Both the position numbers and the translations under genes were made by a program. Positions 1-10,147 of a stretch of DNA of 64,000 bases are shown piece by piece (position 1 is the stretch's first letter; the number at the start of each line of letters is the position of its first letter). The notes under the pieces were generated by a model, which had not been told where the DNA came from, searched no databases, and saw nothing but the letters and a program-made list of their open reading frames with translations. Source of the DNA: Flavobacteriaceae bacterium UBA1682 (GTDB lineage Bacteria > Bacteroidota > Bacteroidia > Flavobacteriales > Flavobacteriaceae); NCBI GenBank assembly GCA_002320285.1, contig DCKE01000019.1, forward strand, positions 77,613-141,612. Reading direction: 5' to 3'.

Positions 1-3000
1 TCTTTAGTTATGGTTGCGATATTTCTTCCTTCACCAGTACCGACTTCTGTCAGCCAAATAGCTCCTAGATTAGTCAAGTATGAATTGAGATCGCCCCCAT
101 AAAAATGCCCCCAATAATCACTTGCATATATATACTCTAACTGAAAGTTTTCGGAAAGCGGTACAAAGTCAAATTCAATTACATTAATATATTTTTCACC
201 ACCCCAAGAGGTATTGTAATTTGTTTTTAAATTATTGCTATAAACGATTTCTACATCACTATCAACGCTACCTGGCGAAATTTTATCTTTTTTAATTGTA
301 TTCCAATACAAATCATTAAGTCCTTGATATGTAGATACAGTGTTTTTGGCAGGACCTGGAATTTCATTCATCGAAGTGGTTGACAAAACCAAACCTTCTT
401 CAAATGGAAAATCGGTAAAATTCTTATTAAAATACCCCATGGATACGACACCATTGTCACTGGGTTTATGTGTTACATTTGAAATTAAATCACAAGTTGT
501 GTTGGCTAAGACTTCTTTAACTAAATTTAAAGGAGTATACAGATCATCTATTGGTTTTACGTATATATACGGCCCACTATAACTCGTAATGCAAATATTC
601 AATGTTAAATCAGTATTGGGAGCCTCTTTTACATCTCTCTTCATAACCCTAAGAACTCGGATAAGATAAGTTTTCCCAACCACTAAATTGTCTAATAATT
701 GGGTGTTTCCTAAATGATAACAACCAATATTCTCTGTATCATCATCCAATGTTGAACAGTTTTCATCGTAAACGGCGTAGCTAATAAAAGAGCTTTGTTT
801 AGACTTACTATCAAGATTGTTGACCAACGAAATAGCATGTTGTCTAGCAGTTGCGACAAATTCAAGCCACAGTTCCGATTTTATTTCAGAATCGAAATTT
901 GCATTAGAACAAGATGTTCGATAAAGCGTCGAAACCCCAGTTTCGAACATAGAAGTTGTTACCGACTCCACGCAGTCAGTCCCTTTATTCACTGGTATTT
1001 TAATAGCACCTTTGCAATTGTTACTTAAGGGATTAGGCATTTGTACTTCTAGCGGTGTTGACCAATAACTAGTGGTACTTCCGTTTTTACATTTCGAGCG
1101 TACGTATACTTGATAAACCTTACCTGATACAAGATTTGACACAGATAAAGTGGGTTTTCCCGTTACGCTAATCCAAGTGGGATTAGCAGTTAAAACATCC
1201 ACGCCATATTCTAATACAGCTACTTCCCAATCTATTATACCTCCGTCTTGTTGCCATTCAATCTCAAATCCATTAGAGGAATACTTTGTTTTTTTAATTC
1301 CATAAGGTTCCGGACAGCTAACTACCTTTCTTAAGCTGACGTTATCTAAATCAATAACTGGGGAATAGCCCGTGGAAAAATCTCTAGTATATTTCCAACC
1401 CAAATTGACAATTCCAGTTATACCGTTGATAAACACGACTTCTTCTTGCCAGACGTGATCTTTAGATCCAACTTTTTTTGACACCACTTTAGTTGTGAAT
1501 TTATCACTCGAGACACCTTCTTGTGAAACATAAACCTCTAATCCTACTCCTGTAAGTTCTGCGTCTGTCGTTTTATAGTGGTATTTTAAGACATACACCC
1601 CACCATCTAATTTCAAAGATGGAGAGATCAACCATTGAATCGCATTTTTGGGGTTTTTGTCTATAATCTGTGCTATCCCATTACCTTCAAAATAATCAAT
1701 GGAATTGTTTTTTGGCAGGTTCCACTTACCGCTACTACTCCAAATGTCAGTATTCAAAACAGATTGTACATTTTTTAAATCAATAACCGACCAGCAATTT
1801 ACAGTTTCGGAATCAGAATTGAATCCCTCCCAGAATGGAGGGGTAATTACGGCACAATTCGTTGAAAAAGAATATGGTTCTGACCATTGGCTAATCTGAT
1901 CATTCATACATTTAGAACGGACGTAAAACTCATATGCAGTGTTCGCTTTAAGTAAATTTCCCTTATGGTCTTTGGTGATCACATTGTCTTTTGTCACAGT
2001 AGATTTAAATTTTCCCTTGGGAATTCCACTACCTTGCAATTGAACGGTATATTCCCAACCTAAATTATTCACTAAAGCGTCCCACGTCAAGGTTACTTTG
2101 TCTACATCAACATCCTTCACATTTAAGCCAAAGGGCACTTCACAACTCTTTACCTCTTCTATTAAAACATTATCAATAAGTAAAAGTCTGCTGTCTTTTT
2201 CAAAAGCACGCCAGGCCAGATGGGTATTTGATGATAATTCTGAGATAAAATATTCTAATTTTTGAAATTCCGCTGCTTTGTAATGTTTTTTCGCAGCCAA
2301 AACCTTGGTGAAATCCTTGATTTCACTTCCGTTTTCTGAAGTTAATATCTCAAACTGAGCGCCAATATCATCAGAAGTTTTATAATAAAAACTCAATTTA
2401 TATTTTTTGTTTTTATCAAAATTGATCATCGGACTAATCAACCAAGTTTCTCCATTAGAATTTGATTCGACAAATCTGGTGTTAAGCGATCCAATGGATT
2501 GATTTCCCTCTTGAAAAAAATCAGCTTGAGGCGTCCATAAATTTACTGTATTGATGTTAGCACTCTTAACTGTCCAACAATTGAAGCTTTTAGACCCCAC
2601 ATTAAATCCTTCCCAAAAAGGGATTTCTACACTATTGCATGGAGTCACAAATTCTTGCGGTCCTAACCAAACACTATATTCTCCATTACCACAAACCGTA
2701 CGGATAAAATATTCGTACTGCGTATTTGGCTTAATCTTTTTTCCATTTATTTCTTGTAGTACGGTCTGCTGTTTTAATTTCGTTTTCACACCGTGTGCAA
2801 CAGGAATTCCAGTACCTGTGCCCTTTTGTCTAATTAAATATTCCCATTCTTTGCCCTGATCATCCGTCCATTCTAAGTCGACCTTATTCATTTGAATATT
2901 TTTACTATTCGCAGTCATTGGCTCTTTACAGCCTACAACTTCTTCAAAGTAAAAATTATCTACTGTCATCACGCTATTAACCCCTCCATAGAGAATTGCA

Positions 3001-3881
3001 AAAGTTGTCTTAGGTTTTAAATCCGTTAAAAAGACCTTGAATTCCGTCCAATCTTTAGTCAGCGCAATATTCTTTATCGAAACAAATTCAGCCGGTGCAA
3101 TACCTCCATCAGATATCATCAAATCAAAATTTTTATTGTTTGGTAAATCTGACAAGTAATGAAATTTTAAGCGGTAAGCCTTTTTAGGATCCGTAGTAAA
3201 TGTAGGAGTTACTAGCCATACTTGGTCACCTTCTTTATTACTCAATTCAATACTTCTATTTCCTATATAAACATTTCTATTGTATATTGAGATCGCATTG
3301 ACAGTCGTTCGATGGCCTTTTAATGTAGTACGCCAACAATGGACCGTTTTCGAAATATCACTAAAACGCTCCCAAAATGGAGCCGCCATAGGCAAGCAAG
3401 GTGTTTTGAAAACTATAGGACCTTCCCAGAAACTTGTCACTCCTGGCGAGCAAACAGTTCTTACATAAAATTCATAGGCTGTATCGGGCTGTAAGTTGAC
3501 CCCTCCTACCATTCTGGTTATCGTGATTCTTTTGGAATTACTCATAAAACCAGCGGTCGTTGGCTGTCCTCCTCCTTGAAGTTGAACATAATATTCCCAA
3601 TTAGTATTTACCACATCGTCCAGCAAAACCACCGCCTTAGTAGGATCTAGTTCTATGATTTCATAATTAGCGGGTTCCCAACAACCGGATCTCTGCTCAA
3701 CGCCCTTTGATGCTAAAACAACCGGAATATTGGTTGGCTGAAATCGGTCCGTAATTTTATGAGATACTTGGTCAGTCGAAAATTCGTTCAAAAACGCTGC
3801 CCAATCGTTGCCCTTTACACTATAAAAAGCATAACTAACAAAAAAAACCAAGGATAATGCGGTGTATTTTAATTTTTTCAT
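1..3881 (-). CDS. Large secreted Fn3/cleaved-adhesin/choice-of-anchor-L protein (3' end beyond window)
   Basis: One minus-strand frame stays open from an ATG at 3881 to the left edge, about 1293 codons without a stop; I read it across the whole span and found no frameshift. It begins with a hydrophobic signal peptide (MKKLKYTALSLVFFVSYAF). Three modules follow, each an Fn3-like domain (motif Y-x-F/V-Y-V-R-x-x-C) and then a PFWEGF-type block ending in WL-x-(S/T)-P, typical of cleaved-adhesin/MAM-like jelly rolls (around 3690-2930, 2930-2140 and 2140-1310). After a fourth Fn3 come a Cys-containing beta domain (around 1040-600) and a region with NTTCDLISNVT and LEYIYASDYW, which resembles choice-of-anchor L domains. 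Such proteins are usually exported by T9SS, but the C-terminus that would carry the sorting signal is outside the window. Ligand unknown. Confidence 0.85.
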   Translation of the reverse strand, partial: MKKLKYTALSLVFFVSYAFYSVKGNDWAAFLNEFSTDQVSHKITDRFQPTNIPVVLASKGVEQRSGCWEPANYEIIELDPTKAVVLLDDVVNTNWEYYVQLQGGGQPTTAGFMSNSKRITITRMVGGVNLQPDTAYEFYVRTVCSPGVTSFWEGPIVFKTPCLPMAAPFWERFSDISKTVHCWRTTLKGHRTTVNAISIYNRNVYIGNRSIELSNKEGDQVWLVTPTFTTDPKKAYRLKFHYLSDLPNNKNFDLMISDGGIAPAEFVSIKNIALTKDWTEFKVFLTDLKPKTTFAILYGGVNSVMTVDNFYFEEVVGCKEPMTANSKNIQMNKVDLEWTDDQGKEWEYLIRQKGTGTGIPVAHGVKTKLKQQTVLQEINGKKIKPNTQYEYFIRTVCGNGEYSVWLGPQEFVTPCNSVEIPFWEGFNVGSKSFNCWTVKSANINTVNLWTPQADFFQEGNQSIGSLNTRFVESNSNGETWLISPMINFDKNKKYKLSFYYKTSDDIGAQFEILTSENGSEIKDFTKVLAAKKHYKAAEFQKLEYFISELSSNTHLAWRAFEKDSRLLLIDNVLIEEVKSCEVPFGLNVKDVDVDKVTLTWDALVNNLGWEYTVQLQGSGIPKGKFKSTVTKDNVITKDHKGNLLKANTAYEFYVRSKCMNDQISQWSEPYSFSTNCAVITPPFWEGFNSDSETVNCWSVIDLKNVQSVLNTDIWSSSGKWNLPKNNSIDYFEGNGIAQIIDKNPKNAIQWLISPSLKLDGGVYVLKYHYKTTDAELTGVGLEVYVSQEGVSSDKFTTKVVSKKVGSKDHVWQEEVVFINGITGIVNLGWKYTRDFSTGYSPVIDLDNVSLRKVVSCPEPYGIKKTKYSSNGFEIEWQQDGGIIDWEVAVLEYGVDVLTANPTWISVTGKPTLSVSNLVSGKVYQVYVRSKCKNGSTTSYWSTPLEVQMPNPLSNNCKGAIKIPVNKGTDCVESVTTSMFETGVSTLYRTSCSNANFDSEIKSELWLEFVATARQHAISLVNNLDSKSKQSSFISYAVYDENCSTLDDDTENIGCYHLGNTQLLDNLVVGKTYLIRVLRVMKRDVKEAPNTDLTLNICITSYSGPYIYVKPIDDLYTPLNLVKEVLANTTCDLISNVTHKPSDNGVVSMGYFNKNFTDFPFEEGLVLSTTSMNEIPGPAKNTVSTYQGLNDLYWNTIKKDKISPGSVDSDVEIVYSNNLKTNYNTSWGGEKYINVIEFDFVPLSENFQLEYIYASDYWGHFYGGDLNSYLTNLGAIWLTEVGTGEGRNIATITK

Positions 3882-4024
3882 AAATTAATTTTAAAACAAA
3901 AACATAAATATATCAAAAAATTTAACTAAAAATTATAGAAAAATAAAATACTTAAGATTCAATTTCAGCAAATGTTACTAAATTGAATTCGGTTTTCGAA
4001 AAATGCTATTTTATAAATGCACGC

Positions 4025-4066
4025 AAAAAAAAAGTAGCCCGAAGATCAAAAATCTTCGGGCTACTT
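4025..4066 (-). terminator. Intrinsic terminator after the barrel/MBG operon
   Basis: A perfect 15-bp inverted repeat (arms 4032-4046 and 4052-4066, 5-nt loop) is followed on the minus strand by a run of T (4031-4025). It lies 75 nt past the stop of the barrel gene and ends that operon before the left-edge gene. Confidence 0.9.
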
Positions 4067-4140
4067 ATAAAGAGTTATTTAAAGAGTTAGAAATCGATCA
4101 ACCTGAGTTGTGAAATCAAAACGCTATATACTTTTCTATT

Positions 4141-4980
4141 TTAAAGCCCAAAAGCATAACGGATCTTTAAACCAATAGCAAACATCCGTAGACGATACTT
4201 CTCATGTTGCTCCTGTTCAATTATACTTTGGAGATTTAGTCGCTGTAATCCTTCGGTATTATAGTTCACTATGCGGCTGGGATTTTTTAGGGGATTTGCC
4301 ATGTCATAATCGATATAAATTCCCAAATACAAAGGTTGGTCATTGGCTAAAGTTTGAATAATTCCAATTTCACCTAGGATAGATACCCCTTGCTTTAATT
4401 TCATTTTTTTATCTTCTACAAGTCGATCAAATTCACCAAATCCCATATAAGTCGGTCCAAATAATTCAGTATCCGAATAGGCAAAATAGCCACTAGTGTG
4501 CAACTGATTGGCTTCTATATCCGAAGACACTTTAGAATAAAAGCTGTATTTAAGGCCGCCTTGCAAATAAAAATTGGTATTACTTCTAAAGCTCGTTTCG
4601 TAACGCAGACTAAGGGGAATGGCAAAATAACTGCCCTTCAAGGTTTCTGTAAAACGATCGATGTTATAACGAAATTCAAATTCCTCTGCTTCATTATCCC
4701 GTGTAAAATAAGATCCTTTAACATTGTTCTCTTCCAATTTAATTTGATAGTAACCGTAGCTCATACCAACTTGAATACCCCAATTTTCGTCCAAACGCAG
4801 TAGATAATCCACGGAAACACCGCCATTCCCACCGTCTAAAACATCCGATCCGTCAAATTTTATCGTTCCCAGTCCTCCGTAAAAAGCTAAACCGATTTCA
4901 TTTTGTTGCGCTTGAACATTTACCGTTGCCATCAGTATACAAACCAATAGACTTAAACTTCCTATTTTTAAATTTCTCAT
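4141..4980 (-). CDS. Outer-membrane beta-barrel (porin-family) protein
   Basis: 279 residues with a signal peptide ending VQAQQ and alternating amphipathic strands rich in aromatic and Gly residues (LAFYGGLG near the start, GIQVGMSYGYYQIK around residue 70), ending in a strand with terminal RYAFGL. This is the profile of the small Bacteroidetes outer-membrane barrels (OMP_b-brl type, usually 180-280 residues). It starts 1 nt after the stop of the upstream MBG adhesin, so the two are co-transcribed and probably translationally linked. By analogy with adhesin/PorP pairs it may help export or anchor the adhesin, but it has no recognisable PorP/SprF motif, so that role is inference. A strong terminator follows. 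Confidence 0.75.
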   Translation of the reverse strand: MRNLKIGSLSLLVCILMATVNVQAQQNEIGLAFYGGLGTIKFDGSDVLDGGNGGVSVDYLLRLDENWGIQVGMSYGYYQIKLEENNVKGSYFTRDNEAEEFEFRYNIDRFTETLKGSYFAIPLSLRYETSFRSNTNFYLQGGLKYSFYSKVSSDIEANQLHTSGYFAYSDTELFGPTYMGFGEFDRLVEDKKMKLKQGVSILGEIGIIQTLANDQPLYLGIYIDYDMANPLKNPSRIVNYNTEGLQRLNLQSIIEQEQHEKYRLRMFAIGLKIRYAFGL

Positions 4981-4981
4981 C

Positions 4982-7900
4982 TTATTTCACTATAAATTTA
5001 ATAACCTTGTCCTGCCCTTTCGCTCTAAATACGGCCAAATAAACACCGCTTGGAACGGAACTAGACAGTTGAACTTCCGTATTATACCCCGCTATGATTC
5101 CCTGCTGAACTAATCGCCCTTTCATATCGTAAATTCGCAACGGATCTCCTATAGTGATAAATTCGGCATCGCTAATCGTCAGTACAATTCGAGCACCAAC
5201 CTCAACCGGATTTGGATGTAGTCTAAATACCACGCTGTTTTTAAGTTCGATATAGGATGGGCAAACAGTAAATACTTGCCCGGTACTTGAGGTGAGTACA
5301 GCTCTGTATAGCGCTTTAGTATCCAATACATCTACCTCTTTATTTCCCGATGAATACACCTGCTCTTCACCGATCAATTGGTCGTTTTTATACCATTCGA
5401 ACTTGACAAATTTAAAACCGCCATTGGTATTGGGATTGTTATTTATCAGTAATACATGATTGTATTTTTGTTGTACAATAGCGTGAAAGGGAAAGGGTTT
5501 TTCAATAATGATTTGATATTCCTTAGTTACCGCACCATTCTCCGAAGTAATACGAATCGTTTGAGTATGCATCCCCGGTTTTATAATATCTATCACAAAT
5601 TCTTGCCCCGGATCTATAGTCGCGCCTGATTGGGCTTGAATGATTACTTTGACTTTAGCTTTCAAATCATCGCAATCCATAATATAATGAATTTGCTCGG
5701 GTGGAGCTATATAATGTTGCGAACCGATCCACAGCTCGTGAATGCTGGCATCACGACTAACAATTCGCAATTCTCTAGTTACTGAAGGCGCTGATAGATA
5801 ATTGTTATCACCGCCCTGATGTGCAGTAATAAGTAGGATTCCCGGATGCTTTGGCATCACCCATCCCGATTCGCTAACAGTAGCTGCAGCGGTTGCTGTA
5901 GTAAAAGTATAGGTATACGAAATAGCTAAACCAGAATCAGCATTCGCAGCTAATTGAAAATCAACACCATCTTCCAAAGTAAGTACATCCAACGCTTTAA
6001 AGTCGATTAACTGGCTCGCTTTTTCAATAATCATTTGAGCCGTTAACTGAAGATAATTGTAATTCTTACCCCCATCAATATCAGCGATAACCGTATAAAC
6101 CCCTGCATTAATATGCCCGTTATTTTTATAACTCACGGTAACACCCGCACCTAAACTACCGCTCACTGCTAAAGCCTTAATCGTTTTATCGTAGGTAAAC
6201 GTAGCATTGCTAAATGTAACATTTTCAATTGGCGCTCTTTTGATGGTTAGCACAGATTGCAGTACCCGATCGTGATAGTTCGCTCCTCCATTAATTTCCG
6301 CTTTAACCGTATATATCCCCGCATCTGTATGTCCGTTATTTAAATAACTCACCGTAACACCTGGTGGTAACGCGCCTCCTCCAATTTGAAGTGATTTTTG
6401 TTGTCCGTCGTAAGTATACGTAGCGCTCGGCAAATAAACATTTGACAGCACGCCCTTTTCAATTGTCAAGGTTGCATTTAGAACCAAATCCTCATAATTA
6501 TTACCTCCAACAATGGTAGCAACAATTGGATAAGTTCCCAAATTGATTTGACCGTTATTTTGATAAGTGACCACAGCTGCTGTGAGTAAAGTACCCGAAA
6601 TGTAAATCGATTTTGCCGTGCCGTCGTAAGGAATTGTAACATTGGAGAAACTGATACCCGGTATCGAAGCCTTTTGGATAATCATAGTAGCACTTATAGT
6701 CGTATTCTGATAGTTGGTACCACCATTGATGTTAGCTGTAACCGTATAGGTACCCGCTGCTTTTTGGCCGTTATTCGTGTAATTCACTGTCACACCTATC
6801 GGTAAAGTATTTTCTATCAATATCGATTTTGAAAAACCGTCATAAACAAAAATCGCATTGTCAAACACCATTGTAGGAATATCCGCCTTTTCAATAGTTA
6901 GTAACGCTGTTAACGTGTTATCGTGATAGTTCAACCCACCATGGATATTAGCTGTTACCGTATAAGTACCTGCTACTATTTTGTCGTTATTACTATAACT
7001 TACAGTAACAGCTGCTGGCCATGCTCCGTCAACTGCTAAAGATTTACTACTACCGTCATACGTAAAGGTTTGATCATTAAAAGTAAGTCCATCGACCAAG
7101 GCCTTTTCAATAGTTAAAACAGCTGTTAGAACAGTATCTTCATAATTAGCACCACCATTAATGGTAGCGGTAACCGAATGAGTACCCGCATCAATTTGAT
7201 CGTTATTGGTATAGCTCACCGTTGCCCCCGTTGGCAATCCTGTCAAGACTAAAGATTTCGCTGTACCGTCGTAAGTCATTGTTTTTCCGTCGAACACTAT
7301 AGCAGTCAGCGGTGCTTTTTCAATGGTAAAGAGATTGGAAATGAAACGAATCGTATAGTTTGGTCCTGCATTTAGAGTTCCTTCGGTTATCGCATAACTT
7401 CCCGCAACTTCGCCAGACATTCTATCCAGCAGTCCGGTAAGCAAACCGTTGTCATCAAGACCGACAAAACCCGTCGCGGTGTAAGTTAACACGGGATCTG
7501 AAGCTCCATAAACCTTGCGTAGATCGGAATCGGCAGTAACCGTCAATTCTACAGGATTTACTGTAACGGTTATTTCTACAGCATCACTGATACAGCCCAA
7601 CGCTGATATTTCGCGCACCCAATATTTTTGAGCTCCCACTGTACTCGTATCTGGAACGGGTGCTGTTTCATCTCCGTCAACGGCTGCAGCGGTTAAATAC
7701 CAAAAAATCTTATTTCCTGGTGCAGGCGTGGCTGATAAAGCCACAGCAACATCTTTATAATTATAATCAATGTTTTGATTGACAGAAAAAACATTGATTC
7801 TTTCTAATTTAGTAGTAATAGCAAGTCTATCCAAACTTTCACATCCATTAAGCGTTTGAGAACCATAATAGGTTGCACCATCAGTAACCAGAGCCGTCTC

Positions 7901-9736
7901 ACTCCATGGATTACCTGCTGTTGCTGCAGTATACCATTTGATATGGGATCCGTTAATACTGAGGTCTTTCAATTGAGTTCCCGCATCGAAACAAAAAGTC
8001 TGTATAGCCGCTGATGTCGTAGGTGCGAGCGTATTATAAACGGTAGCAAGCACTTCTTGTCGAGGCGATTTACAGCCCTTTTCAAAGGTGAGATTGTAAA
8101 AATAATAATAAACGTAAGGAGTATGGCTACCATTGATCACAGCTGAGGTGACCGTCAAGATTTTGGAACTATCGCTATAAGGAAAAGAGACTGCAGTATC
8201 ATCACTATATATCTCAATTCCAGTAAAGGACTTTATCACCAATCGATAACCTTTACCCGCTGTTAAGTGAACGTTTAACGGAATGATTACCGGACTACCT
8301 ATCCCTGATGCACTTATTGATAAATCACCGGTTGAAAACAGCTCGGCTCCTGAAGAGTCATAAATAGCCACATCAAGTGTTCCAGCTGTGCCGACAAAAA
8401 TATCGGTACTCTTTAAAATCACATCATAAGCTAAATCGAAGGAAATACCCCGATTTTGATAACTTTTTTTATGACTAGCATTGGTCTTTACAGCTTTTTT
8501 TCCACTCTCAACAGTAACAAAATTTGACAAGATTGCATCGACCCAATAGGATTTCGTTGCATTAAGAAAAGGGGTCGTATAAGTCTGACCTGTATGCAAA
8601 ACGGTACTAGTTGTTGGGCCGTCATACCACTTAATGACTCCATCAGTCGTTGCAGCTGTAAGATTAAGAGCCGCTGGCTGACAAGTTGCACTCCCAGTTG
8701 CTATTACGGTAGGCGGTAAACATCTGGTTTCGAAATTCTTAGACAAACTCCAATCCGAGAATGAGGTTGCCGTACATTTTGAGCGTACATATACAGAATA
8801 TTCCGTACTTGGACTTAGATTGGTAATGTCTTTAAAAACGGTGCTATTAGAAACAGCACCTGACGCTACTAATCCCAATACCCCACTACCTGCAACACCC
8901 GAGGTACGAATCTCATATTCATAACCCAAATCGGGAGCTACTATCGCAGCATCCCAACGTATCGTTGCTTGATTGGAACTGATATTATCGATTTTGATAT
9001 TAGTTGGCTGAAAACAGTCTGGTGTCTTTTTAACGCTAACCGCCATAATATTCAAAACCTCCGTAGTAGTACTTGTTTTGAATACGTGAATACTACTGAT
9101 TTTCTTGTAATAGTTACTGACCGACAGCTCAATATATGCACCAAATAGGCGAGGAAAATCTTTTAATTCGTGCACTAAATTATCCAGAACACTAGCTCGC
9201 CCTATTCCATAAGTAATTGTAGGAGCTAATACCCCGTTCGAATACCAATCTTCTGAATATAATCCGCTAAAGTGTTGTATGGTATTGTCTGTAAAACGGA
9301 TCTCTCCTGAAAATTTAGCCGGTGAACCTATGGCATTTCCTGCCGCTGTCAATAACACGATTTGAGTGGCGTTTTCCGGTGTTTGAAAAACCAAATTACC
9401 ACTAGTTCCCGAACCGACTAAACGCATTGAATTGTTTTGTGAATACGGATTTAATTGAAACATAAGATTGGGATCATTAACTGCCGTGATTCTCCCATCT
9501 TTAGGCAAGCCTACTGTCAAAACTGCATTACCTGGTTGAGCAACAAAATCGCGGCTAACCAGAGTGAAGCCATTGATATCAAATGTATGGGTTGTGGAAC
9601 TTGATACAGGCCCAACTCCATTAGCAATAACGTCTGCATTAAAACCAGAAACGATTTTAATCGGCACGTAATTTTGTGCAACAGCAGTGCTGAAGCTACA
9701 TAGTAATATCCAAATTATAAAATGTTTTTTTGCCAT
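4982..9736 (-). CDS. Giant T9SS-exported adhesin with six MBG/Ig-like repeats
   Basis: 1584 residues. Signal peptide 1-21 (ends AVAQ). Order: N-terminal beta domain 22-236; Fn3 about 237-340; Ig-like domains about 340-725 with WY and CES motifs; an MBG-type domain 727-805 (KVYGASDPVLTY); six about 72-residue repeats 805-1238 sharing TYDG-x-x-KSL, VSY-x-NN and NGG-x-NY and ending TIEKA; two further beta domains to about 1415; and a type A T9SS sorting domain about 1510-1584 (LHPNPV, YDMKGRLV, PSGVYLAVF, KFIVK). The protein should be moved across the outer membrane by the Por machinery and fixed to the surface. A consensus promoter lies 60 nt upstream, and a membrane-bound HTH regulator is read divergently. 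MBG repeats normally act as stalks; the binding target is unknown. Confidence 0.9.
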   Translation of the reverse strand: MAKKHFIIWILLCSFSTAVAQNYVPIKIVSGFNADVIANGVGPVSSSTTHTFDINGFTLVSRDFVAQPGNAVLTVGLPKDGRITAVNDPNLMFQLNPYSQNNSMRLVGSGTSGNLVFQTPENATQIVLLTAAGNAIGSPAKFSGEIRFTDNTIQHFSGLYSEDWYSNGVLAPTITYGIGRASVLDNLVHELKDFPRLFGAYIELSVSNYYKKISSIHVFKTSTTTEVLNIMAVSVKKTPDCFQPTNIKIDNISSNQATIRWDAAIVAPDLGYEYEIRTSGVAGSGVLGLVASGAVSNSTVFKDITNLSPSTEYSVYVRSKCTATSFSDWSLSKNFETRCLPPTVIATGSATCQPAALNLTAATTDGVIKWYDGPTTSTVLHTGQTYTTPFLNATKSYWVDAILSNFVTVESGKKAVKTNASHKKSYQNRGISFDLAYDVILKSTDIFVGTAGTLDVAIYDSSGAELFSTGDLSISASGIGSPVIIPLNVHLTAGKGYRLVIKSFTGIEIYSDDTAVSFPYSDSSKILTVTSAVINGSHTPYVYYYFYNLTFEKGCKSPRQEVLATVYNTLAPTTSAAIQTFCFDAGTQLKDLSINGSHIKWYTAATAGNPWSETALVTDGATYYGSQTLNGCESLDRLAITTKLERINVFSVNQNIDYNYKDVAVALSATPAPGNKIFWYLTAAAVDGDETAPVPDTSTVGAQKYWVREISALGCISDAVEITVTVNPVELTVTADSDLRKVYGASDPVLTYTATGFVGLDDNGLLTGLLDRMSGEVAGSYAITEGTLNAGPNYTIRFISNLFTIEKAPLTAIVFDGKTMTYDGTAKSLVLTGLPTGATVSYTNNDQIDAGTHSVTATINGGANYEDTVLTAVLTIEKALVDGLTFNDQTFTYDGSSKSLAVDGAWPAAVTVSYSNNDKIVAGTYTVTANIHGGLNYHDNTLTALLTIEKADIPTMVFDNAIFVYDGFSKSILIENTLPIGVTVNYTNNGQKAAGTYTVTANINGGTNYQNTTISATMIIQKASIPGISFSNVTIPYDGTAKSIYISGTLLTAAVVTYQNNGQINLGTYPIVATIVGGNNYEDLVLNATLTIEKGVLSNVYLPSATYTYDGQQKSLQIGGGALPPGVTVSYLNNGHTDAGIYTVKAEINGGANYHDRVLQSVLTIKRAPIENVTFSNATFTYDKTIKALAVSGSLGAGVTVSYKNNGHINAGVYTVIADIDGGKNYNYLQLTAQMIIEKASQLIDFKALDVLTLEDGVDFQLAANADSGLAISYTYTFTTATAAATVSESGWVMPKHPGILLITAHQGGDNNYLSAPSVTRELRIVSRDASIHELWIGSQHYIAPPEQIHYIMDCDDLKAKVKVIIQAQSGATIDPGQEFVIDIIKPGMHTQTIRITSENGAVTKEYQIIIEKPFPFHAIVQQKYNHVLLINNNPNTNGGFKFVKFEWYKNDQLIGEEQVYSSGNKEVDVLDTKALYRAVLTSSTGQVFTVCPSYIELKNSVVFRLHPNPVEVGARIVLTISDAEFITIGDPLRIYDMKGRLVQQGIIAGYNTEVQLSSSVPSGVYLAVFRAKGQDKVIKFIVK
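6020..7320 (-). repeat. Six tandem MBG-type coding repeats, about 216 bp each
   Basis: Six consecutive units of about 72 residues repeat the pattern TYDG..KSL..VSY.NN...GTYTV.A.INGG.NY. and end in an IEKA-like linker. They have diverged well beyond recent duplication, so the array looks old and structurally maintained. Confidence 0.85.
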
Positions 9737-10147
9737 AGTAATCTAAAATTTTACGAAGTGTTTCTTTAAACTCATGAATTATTTTTCACAATGTGCAAAT
9801 ATATTGTCCAAAAACTGAAATAAGTCAAACTAAAAGGGAGACATTTAAGTGGACATTTACAATATTAACAAGGTTTAACAATCAATATTTAAAGTGTAAA
9901 TAATTTCAATAGTCCTTAATAAAATTCTTTTTACACAGAACAAAAAACCAAATTTTAATAAAAAAAAACACTATATGATACAAATAATTCTAAATATTTA
10001 GCATGAAAAAACTAAAATGTTGTAATTTAATTCATTTAATTGCTTTTTACTTATCAATTTTTATGATAAAAACAGTTTTACAAACATGCTATTTTTAGTA
10101 CCTTGCGACGACAAAATCAATTACTTTTTGATTTAATCGTCGACTAA
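9737..10147. other. Divergent intergenic region, adhesin operon / HTH regulator
   Basis: 411 AT-rich bases hold the adhesin promoter (9796-9828) and no supportable gene. I could not assign a clear promoter for the rightward regulator gene; TATTTTTA at about 10088 matches the -7 consensus at all but one position. Confidence 0.6.
9796..9828 (-). promoter_or_regulatory. Bacteroidetes-type promoter of the MBG adhesin operon
   Basis: On the minus strand TTG (9828-9826), a 22-nt spacer and TATATTTG (9803-9796) match the flavobacterial TTG-N17-23-TAnnTTTG consensus exactly. Expected start near 9790, giving a leader of about 55 nt. Confidence 0.7.

Noticed and set aside
4498..4803. Plus-strand frame inside the barrel gene
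   Set aside because: A shadow of the minus-strand coding sequence without its own signals; the same applies to other frames opposite the large adhesins and the enzymes.
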